This document shows positions 1 through 10,819 of a stretch of DNA of 64,000 bases, in pieces (the stretch's first letter is position 1; each line of letters starts with the position of its first letter). This DNA is from Thalassia testudinum (Eukaryota; Streptophyta; Magnoliopsida; Alismatales; Hydrocharitaceae). A model generated the notes under the pieces. It was not told the origin of the DNA. It made no database searches and saw only the letters and a program-made list of their open reading frames with translations. The stretch lies in the NCBI GenBank assembly GCA_037157565.1, contig JAZHRO010000036.1:135648501-135712500 (forward strand). Direction: 5' to 3'. A program made the position numbers and the translations under genes.

Positions 1-741
1 TTGGCGCAGGCTCATCAGGGCCACATGATCACGACCGTGCGGTCCTATTTCAACTGGGTACATTGGAGGCACGCACGGTGATTCAAACCTACATCCTTCA
101 GTGAGTGGAGAGTCTGACCGCTGCGCTATGAGGAGTTTTGTGTTGAGTTATGAATTCTTGCGGCGAGGTGGAGGTGTTTCTTGGCCGTTGGATCTTGATG
201 CAACAGTTGAGATTTCTTCATGAAGATGCTCCTTAAGGATGAGCGGTGGCTGCAGCCGATCTTGGGTGGTTGTGATGGAGCCACGTGGTGCTATCATGGT
301 TGTCCAATTTCTTTGCTCTGTAGGTGACACCATGGATGTTAGATTGGGTCAATTTTCGCATTGTTAGGATGCGATTGTTGATTTGGATCCATATGTGCGA
401 TTGGATTTGTCGTTTGAAACTCCGAATTGAGTCACCTAGCCCCTTGGATCTTCCTTGGACTACATAAAGTGCTATGGAACTTCGATCAAGATGATTTTGG
501 AGGTGTTGGACTCTGATTGTCATCTTGATCAAATCCGTATGATCATATCGTCAATTCGAGGGCTGAAATAGATCTCCTTCTCTCCTGGCCATAAAAGGGC
601 ACGAATTAACCTAAGCTTTATAAAAATTATTCCAAATGCAGAATGATGCATGCTATACAATGTTTATACTATGGAATGCATATCTAACCTTAGGAACATG
701 CATAAATAAGCATTTTAACCTAAATGGATGTGTATGCATCA
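1..741 (-). mobile_element. LTR fragment D1 (5'-most LTR of array D, cut by the window edge)
   Basis: The end of an LTR of element D. It matches LTR D2 (5228-6976) and D3 (7239-9002), for example 145-230 against 6370-6450, and ends in CATCA just before the polypurine tract. On the minus strand the LTR starts TGATGCATACAC. It carries a tRNA-like stretch with A- and B-box-like sequences (about 80-128) and a degenerate G-box palindrome near 277. The other end lies outside the window, so neither its length nor the left target-site duplication can be seen. No gene. Confidence 0.8.
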
Positions 742-776
742 TACCTCCATGCCTATCTTTGCTAGTCCCTAGCAAA
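742..776 (-). promoter_or_regulatory. Polypurine tract and adjacent stem-loop of element D
   Basis: On the minus strand the PPT reads GGCATGGAGGTA (742-753) and directly abuts the LTR start. Beside it, 758-776 form an inverted repeat with arms TTTGCTA and TAGCAAA and a five-base loop. The same arrangement occurs at 16454-16490 (C), 20089-20126 (A) and 59226-59263 (B). PPT function is inferred from position and purine content. Confidence 0.7.
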
Positions 777-2321
777 ATCAAACTAAATGCTATGTATAAA
801 AATAAAATTAGGACTCCATCGCTTAAGGCATTAGTTGTATATTAACAAAAGGAAATTTTAATTAAGGTCCTAAACTACGAAGATTCAACAGTGCCCGGGT
901 GCATGCCAAAATGCAGGCCGCCTAAGTCCTTGCCTTATTTTGAAAAGGGAAGATACATTTTTTATGTTTTTTTTCTTCTTTTCATTTTTTTTTTTTTTTG
1001 GATTTTTCAGTTTAGAGTCTCGGGGCAGCTTTCTATGGCTACCTAAGCCACCTAAGACTTGGAAAGAACTTCAAATTCTAAGCATCTTGTGAAAAGTGAT
1101 ATACTCACTAAGCGGCCATTAAAATGGACTTCAAGTTTCTACGACCCTAAGCGACCTAAAAGAATTCTACCTCAAGGTTTATCTTTCCGATCAATAGCTT
1201 TCTCCCTACCTGTTTTCATTTTTTTACCGGGTCAACACAAGGGCGAACCCAGTGTATATCTCCCTGATTTATTTTACTTCCCCACTTCTTCCCTAGGTGT
1301 TTTGGGAATTATTTATGCATTTTTGTAAGCTGGGCTCTATACAAACGGCCAATAGGCTGCTACCCACGGTAACTTACCAGCCACACTCATGCGGTGAAGT
1401 GTGGTTATTTTTCTTAATTTTTTTCTCCTTTTTCTATTTTTCTTATTTTTTCTCTTTTTGAGTATCATTTTTTTTTCTTTTTCTGAGTAGGTGGCTTCCT
1501 TGATCTATGATTTACCTAAAGGTAGTAGAAAGAGTACGGTCATGTAGTTGGGCTCTGGACAACCAGTCAATGGGTTATTGCCTACGATAACTTGCCAACC
1601 ATACTACCCTTAAAAGTTCATTAGCTACCTAATTTCCATAAAAATTGTTCAAAAGTGAGTCAGTGCAAATAGTGTATAAATGCTTTAGACTTCAAGTCCC
1701 CTCAAATCAGAGGGCAGGTTGATAAGTCGTGTAATTATCACCCCAATTTATTAATCAAATTAAAATAGAATTAACATGGAAAAGACTCGAGAACAGGTCC
1801 ACATTTTAGTGGACAGCCAGGTTGATTAAGCCTAAAGACCTGAAGTCTAAGTGTTTAGGTCCTAAAGTATCATTTCCTAAAGTTAACAACTCTTAATGCC
1901 TAAGTTCTCTTCTCCTAATTCTTTTTGTTTTCTTTTTGAATTTTTATTATTATTTTTTTTTAAGAAAAGAAATTCCACAAAGCTAACAAAATCATTTTAG
2001 GATTAAATATCCACCCCCTCATGCCTAAATGATGCAATGCCCTTATTGTAAAAATAAAGACATGAAAATGGTAGAATAAACAGAATATCACCTGAATTTT
2101 GTTATAAATCTGATCAGCTCCGTAGAGAATATACACATATGCTAAATTTAATGCCTTCAGCTAGGCACAATCTACAAGTAAAGAAGACATTAAAATTCAA
2201 AGGTGAAGGTCAAAATTAGAATAAAAAGATTGATTTTAGGACCTACAAAAAGAAGATGTCCACATATGTGGACCAAATTGTGATGCAGACCCATGCCCCA
2301 GGGTTGAGTGGTTCTAAGGTT

Positions 2322-3937
2322 CTAGATAAAAATCACCCAGAACCGTAGATTATTGTGTTTACGGGGCTGGGCCTGTGATTTTGTGGTGTGAAACCCAAGT
2401 CTAAAGTGGCAGACAATAGGTAGATCTGGTTCACTAGATTCAGGTGTCCACTTAGAGTTTGGCTCAGAAAGATAGTGAATTGTTCTATACCTAGGTTGCT
2501 CGTTAAAGATATCATAAGGGTTCTGGTAAAAGGCTAGTGGTTTTAGGTCAATAGGAACCTTTAGATCTAAGAATGTGTTTCCCTCAGAATTAACCTCCCA
2601 GATTTTCATTTCAAAATTTCTATCCTCCAAGATCAATGTTTCCAGGACCTCCAGATTGTTGTACACCCTTTTAAAGATATCCAAGTCAAACAATTGTGGC
2701 TAAACTAGAATTGACTTGGATTCAATCATTTCCAAATCAAAATCATTCATCTCTTTGGGGTGTGTTTGAAGATTAGGGCTACTGATTGGATCATCTATTA
2801 TAATAGGATTAGAATCCTCCATGTCAGCCCTAATCAAATCATAATCCTCAGTTATCAGGCTATCAAATGGTTCATCTTGCTCCTCGTGCCCATTTGTCTC
2901 ACGAAAATCATTTTCCTTAACTTCAAGTGAGACTTCACTAAGAGATTTCTCATCCTCAGAATTAAAAAATCCTATATCCTCATTTATATATGTCTCAAAA
3001 TCATATGTTGTTCCCTGGTCTATAGAGACATTTTTCCTCTCTCCTGGCTCAGGGATCTCGGGTGAGAAAATCACATCATCCTCGATTGGTTGATCCAACT
3101 CAACCTGGTCATCCCTGGTCTCAAAAAATGTGTCCCCCCTACAGGCGCCTGAGCAGGTTCAAACATTGGCTCTCCTGAAGGGGGTTCGTCCTGGGAATCA
3201 TCCCAAGATTGGACTAAGGCAACCACAAATTTCATCCTCAATCTTGATAATTTCCCAAGTAAAAACTCACCCAGGCCTTTATCCTTAACATCTTGGAGCC
3301 AATCCAATTAAGAACTATTAAGCTCATTAATCATTTTGAGCATAGGCTCCAATTCTTTAGTGCATGGTGTTGGTTGAGCTTCTAAAGATTATATAGTGTT
3401 CCTCAAGTTAGCCAACACCCTATTTTGGACCTGGTTCACCTAAACTGAATGGTTCAGTTCAGGGATTGGGGGGGTTTGGGTTAAAACTAGGGGAATCAAG
3501 AAATTGATGTTCTAGGGGTCCTCCCTGATAGTACGTCATTTCGAGTTGTTCAAAAAATTGTGGTGACCTATATTCAGTAGAATACTAGGGAGGTAGGTGC
3601 TATAATCATCATATCTTTCCTGATTGTAGATCGGGTTGGTTTATTCATAAGAAGGCAATGATGTATAATCAGTGTAGCTCTGGGAAGGATAATAATCATG
3701 ATCATGATGTCCAGGGTTAGGTCCTAGACATTGAGGTCCAGAATCATATCCCCAATCAAAGTTATCCTGACTAGTGTATGGGTAATCATAAGTCAAGTTG
3801 GGATAGTAATATATCATCTTGAGGATAAGTAGTGGTAGGAGGGTAGGATTGGAATGTGTGTATGGTGTGGAAGAATACATGATGAAGTAGGAGGGAAGAT
3901 AGAGGAAAGAAAGGTGCCCTACAGTACAATCAATCAT
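2322..3937 (-). pseudogene. Broken family II acidic ORF of element D
   Basis: A decayed copy of the protein frame seen better in element C. The N-terminal part (about 3641-3880) is Tyr/Asp/Pro-rich and shares DWGYDSGP with DWGYSSGP in C. A second segment begins near 3538 with MTYYQ. The best conserved block (3071-3307) contains WLQDVKDKGLGEFLLGKL, then VALVQSWDDSQDE and APVGG, as in C. The remainder (2322-3098) is rich in Asp and Glu. Stops and frameshifts separate the blocks, for example a stop soon after the MTYYQ block. I recognise no domain and the function is unknown. It sits where gag-pol would lie in an autonomous element. Conservation between C and D implies it was once translated. 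Confidence 0.6.
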
Positions 3938-5149
3938 ACATGTCCTTAGGTGAGTTAGCTTAAAAACCTACAGACTCCCAAGACCCATCTTGAAATGACA
4001 GAAAGGATTTGACCTACTTCTATCCGGTCAATCCAACAAGTTAGAGAGAGGGGTTGGGGAGAAGGTTCTTCCTTTGGCTTGCACCTTCGGTTCCTTTGAT
4101 ACCCCCCAACCTCGGTCGTTTGATGCTACACCCCAAGCTAGACATCAGATGGACCAGTAGAAGTAGATTGATCGAAAAAAATCTCAGTTGGAGTCCAAAA
4201 GAGCGAGTTAATCTTTAAGGCCAACGTCTACCCAGTTTTAATTAGGCTTGGGATGATTGTGCTCTTAGAATGTGATTGGCCCTTTAGATTGGTTGTGCCC
4301 TTAATAATCAATTTAAATGTGTGTGAGTACACAGCCAAGGTTTTTAAACAAGGTTATTATGATGTGTCTTTTAGGGTTTAACCTTGTTTAGTAGCTTTTA
4401 AGGTTTAATCTTTAGGTGCATTCAATCAAGGTTCAATATAACACTCCAAGTTTTGAAAGCACTGGTGATGATATATTCCTTTAAAAAATCAAAAAGAAAA
4501 GTGGAGTGCCTGGTTAGTTCCTAAAAGTTGAACCCTAAGTGGCAAGCTACTTGATGAATCAGTTTTAATTTGAGTGGTGCGGCCTAAATAATTGAAACAA
4601 TTGGCCTGTTACACCACTTGGTTAAGGCACACAAAATGTTTAACCTAATCAAATTTCTATTCACTTATTTGTGTGTTGAGTTAAGGTGTACAGGATCCAC
4701 AGGTCATATTTCGATTAAGTGGTAGAATCAATGTGATTGTGTGCCTTAGGTCGAGAAACTTGTGGGTGTTTAAGTTGTGTCACTTTTAGCTTAATCCCAC
4801 AAGAAGAGAAGAGTTTTTCTTTTGTATTTTTAATTTATGCGGATGGGTGAGGTGAATGGAGTAGAAATCAAACAACCAAGATCTAACCTAGGGTTTATAC
4901 AAGCACCTAGGTTGATTTAGGTTTGAGTTATTAGTGTAGCAAAATGAAATCTAGGGTGGGGGTGGTGGGGATACACTTACAGAACCTTCATCTGCACCTT
5001 TCTCCAACCTAACCGCTCTTGCCCACCTCAGAAGAGTACCTGCAATCATAGTAAGATCAGAGAAAAAGTGAGATAAAAGTTAAGTAAGGCGGAAAAATGC
5101 GAGAAAAACCAACGAGCGTTGCCTCCCTGGCAACGATTCCAAAATGATT

Positions 5150-5224
5150 AGCGTTGTAGTATAGTGGTGAGTATTCCCGCCTGTCATGTAGGCGACCCAG
5201 GTTTGATCTCCGGCAACGACACCA
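5150..5224 (+). tRNA. tRNA-Asp(GTC)-derived sequence captured at the LTR/PBS junction (not a working gene)
   Basis: A 72-nt sequence matching plant tRNA-Asp, starting (A)GCGTTGTAGTATAGTGG, with anticodon GTC in the loop CTGTCAT and ending in an encoded CCA (5222-5224). The first two acceptor pairs, one anticodon-stem pair and the B box (GGTTTGATCTC) have decayed. It lies three bases from LTR D2. Its last 18 bases (5207-5224) are the PBS. A second PBS-like site (5124-5141) precedes it. Nuclear tRNA genes do not encode CCA, so I infer a reverse-transcribed copy of the mature tRNA primer, left when minus-strand synthesis or strand transfer copied the whole primer. A working tRNA gene is unlikely. 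Confidence 0.75.
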
Positions 5225-5227
5225 AAA

Positions 5228-6976
5228 TGGTGAGTGTGTATTTCATGAGTAAAATCAGGGTTTCGGAAAATCCGTCGTCGTAGTTGCAAAAATTGCTACC
5301 AAATAAAATTTATATCGAAACTCTAAGGGAATCCTAGATCGAATGCAGAGAGGTGAAGTTTGGTTTTGAAATCCTCACTTCGATTTTATTATTTTTATTA
5401 TTTTTTTCTTGTATGATTTTTTTTATTTTTATAAAGTAAGAGATCGGATCGACAAAACTTTATCTAACTAATTTACTTGCAAAATAAGAGGAAGAGAGAG
5501 AAACAATCACATATATTTTCAATATAGAGTTTTCTATAGATAGAAAGTTGAAAACTACACTAGAAAGCAAATAAAAGATAAAGAGAGATGAGAAGGATCC
5601 TCCTCAACGATCGCTTGGAGGATGACTCGCTTTGACAACGCCCCAGACAAAAGTGGCGGGAAGTTGGACGAAGAAGAACGATGTCGGAGGAAGGAGGGCG
5701 GGACGAGACATCGTCGTGACGAGGATCTTCTTCCCGAAGGTGGTGAGAGGGTGGCCACGGGATGCTCCATGAAGGGGGATGAGAGGCGGGAAAAATATTT
5801 GATTTCTACTCTAAAGGAGGATCCCGGGCTTGGGACAAGCTATCTCTAGAGCCTTGGAGGTGGTGAGGGAGAGAAAGGAAGAGATGAAGAAGAATGGGAA
5901 GGGTAGGGGTCCTTTGATAGTGGAGGAGAGAAGACAATTCGTGCATGGGACAATTAGTGACATCCATAAATGTTGCTGAAGACCTGCCTTGGACGTCACT
6001 GAAGGCCTTTACTCTCCACCGTTGCGTCTACATGTGCATGCAAGTTGGAGGAGGCGTGGATGAATCGTGGCTGCTGATTACGCATCGGAGGATTGAGAAC
6101 GTTCGATGATTGTGCTTGAGATCGCGTGTTGGATCGCACGTGGGCTCGTGCATCTGACCATGCGTTCATCTAATCGCACCACGTGGAGGAACGTCTGTCG
6201 CTTGATCACGTGTTGAGGAGATGAACGGCGCTAGCACAGGCTCATCAGGGCTGCACAATCAAGATCGTATGGTCCTATTTCAATTGGGTGTGTTGGAGGC
6301 ACGCACGATGATTCGAACCCACATCCTTCGATGCTAGGAGAGTTTGACTACTGCGCTACGAGGAGTTTTGTGTCTAGTTTATGAATTCTCGCGATGAGGT
6401 GGAGGTGGCTTCTCGGCTGTTGGATCTTGATCCAATGGACGAGATTTCTTTACAAAGATGCTCCTTAGGGATAAGAGCTGGCTGCAGCCAGTCTTGGGTG
6501 GCTGTGATGGTGCCACGTGGCACCATCATGGTCTTCCATTTTCTTTTCTTTGTAGGTGACACCACGGACGTCAAATTGGGTCGATTTTCACACCGTTAGG
6601 TTGCGATCGTTGATTTAGATCCGATCTTACGTTGGATTTGTCGTTTGAAGCTCTAAATTGCATCACCTATCCCTTTGGTCGTTGATCTTCCTCATACTGC
6701 ATAAGATGCTACGGAACTCTGATTAAAACGATTTCAGGGGTGTTGGACTTCGTTCGTTGTCTTGATCAGATCCGTATGGTCGAATCATCAATCCGAGGCC
6801 CTGAAATAGATCTCCTCTCCTAGCCATAAAAGGACACAAATTAACCTAAACTTTATACAAACTATTCTAAATGCATAATGATGCATGCTATACAATATTT
6901 ATACTATGGAATGCGTATCTAAGCTTAGGAACATGCATAAATAGGCATTTTAACCTTATTGGATGTGTATGCATCA
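5228..6976 (-). mobile_element. LTR D2 (middle LTR of array D)
   Basis: A 1749-bp LTR. On the plus strand it begins TGGTGAGTG right after the PBS and ends TGCATCA, so it is TG...CA on both strands. Near its U5 end it has GTCGTCGTAG (5274-5283), close to the tRNA-Asp 5' end. It carries a perfect 24-bp palindrome with a CACGTG core (6505-6528), a tRNA-like stretch (6310-6358) and a partial TTAGTGAC dyad near 5951. The TATA position (near 5913) is degenerate. Confidence 0.85.
6505..6528. promoter_or_regulatory. G-box-centred perfect palindrome in LTR D2
   Basis: A 24-bp perfect palindrome whose centre is TGGTGCCACGTGGCACCA. CACGTG is the plant G-box core bound by bZIP and bHLH factors (established knowledge). 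Related sites occur at 277, 8530, 15970 and 31605, so it is a recurrent part of C/D-type LTRs. Regulatory function is inferred. Confidence 0.55.
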
Positions 6977-7238
6977 CTACCCTAGGGTTTATGCAAGCAC
7001 CTAAGTTGATTTGGGTTTGAGTTATTAGTGTAGCGAAATGAAATCTAGGATTGGGGTGGTGGGGATACACTTACAAAACATTCTAACCGCACTTTACTCT
7101 GATTTATTCCGCTTTGGATCGCCTTGGAAGGGTACCTGTAATCATAGAAAGAAAAGAGCAAAGTGAGCTATAAGGTTAAGTAAGGTGGAAAACGCGGAAA
7201 AATCAGAGAGCGTTGCCTCTCTGGCAAAGGTGTCAAAA
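6977..7238 (-). mobile_element. Residual internal region between LTR D2 and D3
   Basis: About 260 bp that match only the PBS-proximal end of the D internal region (compare 6985-7080 with 4895-5000), ending in a degraded PBS (7218-7235) beside LTR D3. The rest of this internal region, including the ORF, is gone. The deletion joins the PPT side directly to the leader. This marks a second, almost emptied element in tandem with the first. Confidence 0.75.
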
Positions 7239-9002
7239 TGGTTGGCATGTTTTCGCAATGAAAAAGTTAGGCTTTCGGAGAACCAGTCATCGTAGTCACA
7301 AAAATCGCTAACCAAATAAAATTTATACTAAAACTTGAGATGAGTTCTAGGTTGAATATAGGGAGGCAAACGTTTGGTTTGAAATCCACTCTTCGATTTT
7401 ATTTATTTTTGTTGTTTTTATCTTTTGCAATTTTTTTGGTATTTTTATATGGCAAGAGACCAGATCAATAAGACTTTATCTATCTAATTTACTTGCAAAA
7501 TAAGAGAGAGAGAGAGAATATATATTCAAACAAAGTTTTCTACAAATAATCGACTACACTAGAAAGCAGTAAAAGATAGATAAAGGTGAGAAGAGTCTCC
7601 CTTGACGGTCACTTGGAGGACGACTCACTTTGACGACGCCCTGAACAAAGGTGGCGGGAAGTTGGATGAAGGAGAACGGTGTCAGAGGAAAGAGGACGGG
7701 GTAGGACAGCGTCACGGTGAGGATCTACTTCTCAAAGTGGTGAGAGGATGACTACGGGATGCTTCACAAAGGGGGATGAGAGATAGGAAAATAATTTAAT
7801 TTTCTACTCTAGAGGAGCATCCTGGGCTTGGGACAAGCTCTTTCTAGAGCCTTGGAGGTGGTGAGGGAGTGAAGGGAAGAGATGAAGAAGAATGGGAGGG
7901 GTAGGGGTCCTTTTATAATGGAGGAGAAGAGGCATTTCATGCATGGGACATTTAGTGACATCAAAGACGTCGCTGAAGCTCCACCCTATATGTCTATATG
8001 GCATCTAGCTCACGTGCCTGCTCATGCTCGTAGCTGTCGCGCGTGCCTCGCCGTTGGATTGATGATGAACGGCTCAGAGTTCGCGAGGATCGTGCACTCA
8101 GCTGGTGCGTCAGATTAGGCATCAAATCGAGTGTGCGATCGAGCGTGCACCCACAGGCGTATCCACGCTCATCCAATGCGCTACGTGGCTGTATCTCGAT
8201 CGCTCAATCACGATTGAGCGGTTGAATTTGGCTGCGCCTCGCTGTTGGGTTGGATTAGAGGCATTAGAGGAGTTGACCTCGTGCCATGGGTTTGAGAGGT
8301 GCGCGAGTGACTATTGCGCCAAGGGAGCAAGAGTGTTGAGAAGATAATGGAGCATGCGTGTGATCTTGACCGTTGGATCTCGATCCAACGGTCGCGATTT
8401 GGCATGGTGCTCTCCTTCAGCTCATAAGGCTCGACCGAGGATGGATCTTAATCGTTATATTGGGATCCAATGTCTGAGATTTCTCTTTGAAGTGTGGTAG
8501 AGGCTGCAGCCGATATTGGACGGCTTCGATGGCGCCACATGGTGCCATATGGGCCATCTATCTTCTTTTCTTTCTAGGTAGTACCACAAACATCGAATTG
8601 ATTTGATTTTCACGCCGTTGGGCTGCGATCATCAATCTGGATCCATCCATGTGGTTGGATTTGTCGTTTGAAGATCTGTATTACATCCCCTAGTCCCTTG
8701 GCCGTTGATCTTCTTCAGACTGCACAGTGTGTTACAGAACTCCGATTAAGATGATTTCAGAGGCATTGGACTTCGTTCGTTGTCTTGATCAAATCTGTAC
8801 GATCGAATCAACAATACGAGGCCCTAAAATAGATCTCCTTCTCTCCTAACCATAAAAGGACACAAATTAACTTAAACTTTATACAAATTATTCTAAATGC
8901 AAAATGATGCATGCTATGTAATATTTATATTATATAATGCATATCTAAGCTTAGAAACATATATAAATATGCATCTTAACCTAAATGGATGTGTATACAT
9001 CA
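7239..9002 (-). mobile_element. LTR D3 (outer LTR of array D)
   Basis: A 1764-bp LTR, beginning TGGTTGGCATG and ending ATACATCA, followed by non-element DNA (GGAGA at 9003). It has a TATA-like site on the minus strand (7911-7917), a TTTAGTGAC/GTCGCTGAA dyad (about 7948-7978), the U5 motif GTCATCGTAG (7286-7295) and CCGTTGGATC inverted repeats near 8381. It marks the proximal edge of the repeat block upstream of the IBH1-like gene. The matching left target site is outside the window. Confidence 0.85.
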
Positions 9003-9685
9003 GGAGATTACCCAGAGGAAGAAATGGAGAGGGCAAAAGTCTTTACATACTCCCACGTACAATTATCTTTTCATGAAATCTGCTTAATTTCTAGGCATAT
9101 CATTTAAGTAGGCCATATTTGTTAGCCACAAGTGTTTTGTTCAAAAAGTAGCCATGACTTAATTGATTGCAAGCATTTAGAGTAATTATGATTCATAATA
9201 ATTTCTTCTACATGTAGTATATTATAATGAAAGTTTTACATATAAAACATAAGCTACAGTTAATGCAACCGGTTAAGAGGATCTAGCTAATAGGAAAATG
9301 TGAAGAATACTCAATCTTCGACCCATCCAAGTGTCCTCCCATACCTCGATGGGTCCCATTATAAGTTCCAAAGTCCAGAAATAATGGCTAAGCAAAGTAT
9401 GAAAAATCACAAATTCCTTGGAAAAGTATGCCCTCAAAGCTCCGACCATTATTGGAGCCAATGCCGAGAGATGATGGTTAAGCAACGCAAATTACATTGC
9501 CACATAATATTTCCTGGTCGACTTTCGCCAAAGATAGAAAAAACAAAACAAAAAAAATCGCAGCCAGAACACAAAGCCCCACGTGGCCCTGATATCATGC
9601 CCCGGCCCAACCATGCAGTTCTTTCTCCTCTCAACCATGTCTCTATTTAGAGAGAGAGAGTTAGGAAAGACAAAGCGCTCATATG

Positions 9686-9716
<31 letters not shown>

Positions 9717-10090
9717 GCGTGGGTCTTCGTGCGGTGTGCCTTCATTTATATAAGAACGCAAACGAGTAACGTCGAAGGTGATGTTACCTGACGAGTTACA
9801 TCTAATTTAAAAAATAATTATCGTTATTTTGAATTAAAAATGTATAGATGTAAATAATTTGACATCGATATAAAATAAATTTAAAGATAATTTTAATAAT
9901 TTTTATCAATAGAAAATATTTTAATAATAATTTCCATAATTTACGCTGTTACAAAATAATTCCATTATCAATCTGAATAATACACCACATATCAATATTT
10001 TTTTATATAACCAAAAGACATGTCAAGCAAATACCACCTTCACACCTATTACAAAACGTAAAAAAGAGCACAAATCGATGGACTGTACAT
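9003..10090. other. Intergenic DNA upstream of the IBH1-like gene
   Basis: No gene recognised. It holds a GA microsatellite (9690-9715, with a short run at 9650-9660) and an AT-rich stretch (about 9780-10010). Short open frames on both strands have no family features. Confidence 0.6.
9690..9715. repeat. (GA)n microsatellite
   Basis: An uninterrupted run of about 13 GA units roughly 400 bp upstream of the gene's TATA box. GA tracts are common in plant promoters; no function is shown here. Confidence 0.9.
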
Positions 10091-10103
10091 GTGCCATTAG
10101 TCT

Positions 10104-10111
10104 TATATAAA
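10104..10111 (+). promoter_or_regulatory. TATA box of the IBH1-like gene
   Basis: TATATAAA, about 160 bp before the proposed start codon and followed by a CT-rich leader (about 10190-10260) typical of plant 5' UTRs. The expected transcription start lies about 25-35 bp downstream, near 10135-10145. This argues against the upstream in-frame ATG at 10091, which would lie before the transcript start. Confidence 0.6.
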
Positions 10112-10267
10112 GGGTCATTCTCTGACAGCAAGTCCGGACCGGCTTCTGTCACTACTTCCAAGTCCCACTCCCTTCGCTCCCCCTCGCCATCGCTCTCTCT
10201 CTCTCTTTTCCCCACTCCCTCCCTTTCGAGCACCTCATCTCGGACTCCCCCACACGTACACTCAACC

Positions 10268-10723
10268 ATGCAAACCCTCCCCTCGTCCTCTTCCTCGCCC
10301 CCACCATCATCAAACCGTAACCCTAAAACCAACCAGGCCCTCCACTTCATCCGCCTCATCTCCCCGCTCCTCCGTCCCTCCTCCTCCTCCTCCACCTCCA
10401 CCTCCCTCCGCCGCCGCCGACGCCTCGTACGCCGTGCCGCCTACGCCTCCATGGCCATGGCAGTTCGCCCCCGCATGACCTGGAGCCACAACATCCTCCG
10501 CCGCCTCCGCCGATCCCGCCCACCTGTCCCCTCCCGACCCAACGCTCCCCTCCCGCCGACCCACGAGCTCCGCCGCCTCGTTCCCGGTGGAAAGGCTATG
10601 GACTTGTGCACGTTGCTTGAGGAGACCGGGCACTACATCCAGTGCCTCAGCCTTCAGGTCAAGATCATGCGCTCCATACTCGACTCGTCGTCGCCAGCTA
10701 AGGACAAAGATGGCCTCTTCTGA
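10268..10723 (+). CDS. IBH1-like atypical (non-DNA-binding) HLH transcription regulator
   Basis: A 151-residue protein of the IBH1/IBL family. Known members restrain cell elongation in brassinosteroid/gibberellin signalling by pairing in the nucleus with DNA-binding bHLH activators. Residues 1-47 are Ser/Pro-rich with a hydrophobic stretch ALHFIRLISPLL. Residues 48-83 form the family signature RRAAYASMAMAV..TWSHNILRRLRR. Residues 99-138 are the HLH segment (LRRLVPGGKAMDLCTLLEET, then HYIQCLSLQVKIM). The His-Glu-Arg basic region of true bHLH proteins is missing, as expected for IBH1-type proteins. The frame extends upstream to an ATG at 10091, but that lies before the TATA box and codes low-complexity sequence, so I start at ATG 10268 (context AACCATGC). 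It is a single exon with strong GC bias. Paralogue assignment within the family is uncertain. Confidence 0.85.
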   Translation: MQTLPSSSSSPPPSSNRNPKTNQALHFIRLISPLLRPSSSSSTSTSLRRRRRLVRRAAYASMAMAVRPRMTWSHNILRRLRRSRPPVPSRPNAPLPPTHELRRLVPGGKAMDLCTLLEETGHYIQCLSLQVKIMRSILDSSSPAKDKDGLF

Positions 10724-10779
10724 TTTGAATGATTGCCGGTAAGTTGTGCAGATTAAGAAAAGAACAGATCTTGGTGTTC

Positions 10780-10819
<40 letters not shown>

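Larger units (their letters stand above)
742..5227 (-). mobile_element. Internal region of LTR element D (family II, non-autonomous)
   Basis: The DNA between LTR D1 and D2. Read on the minus strand it runs: PBS zone (5124-5224), untranslated leader (about 3950-5120), a broken acidic reading frame (2322-3937), a 3' untranslated region and a PPT (742-753). I find no gag zinc knuckle, protease, reverse transcriptase, RNase H or integrase motif in any frame. The same order and the same conserved blocks occur in element C, so I treat D as a large non-autonomous element. The 3' untranslated region contains a block (2141-2158) found after the stop codon in every element of this window. Confidence 0.8.

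Noticed and set aside
5150..5221. Functional nuclear tRNA-Asp gene
   Set aside because: CCA is encoded, acceptor and B-box bases are changed, and it abuts an LTR at the PBS position.
10091..10267. N-terminal extension of the IBH1-like protein from the upstream ATG
   Set aside because: The ATG precedes the TATA box, and the extra residues are Ser/Pro low-complexity translation of a CT-rich leader.
10003..10633. Minus-strand frames opposite the IBH1-like gene (Gly/Glu-rich)
   Set aside because: Antisense shadows of a GC-biased coding sequence; no motifs.
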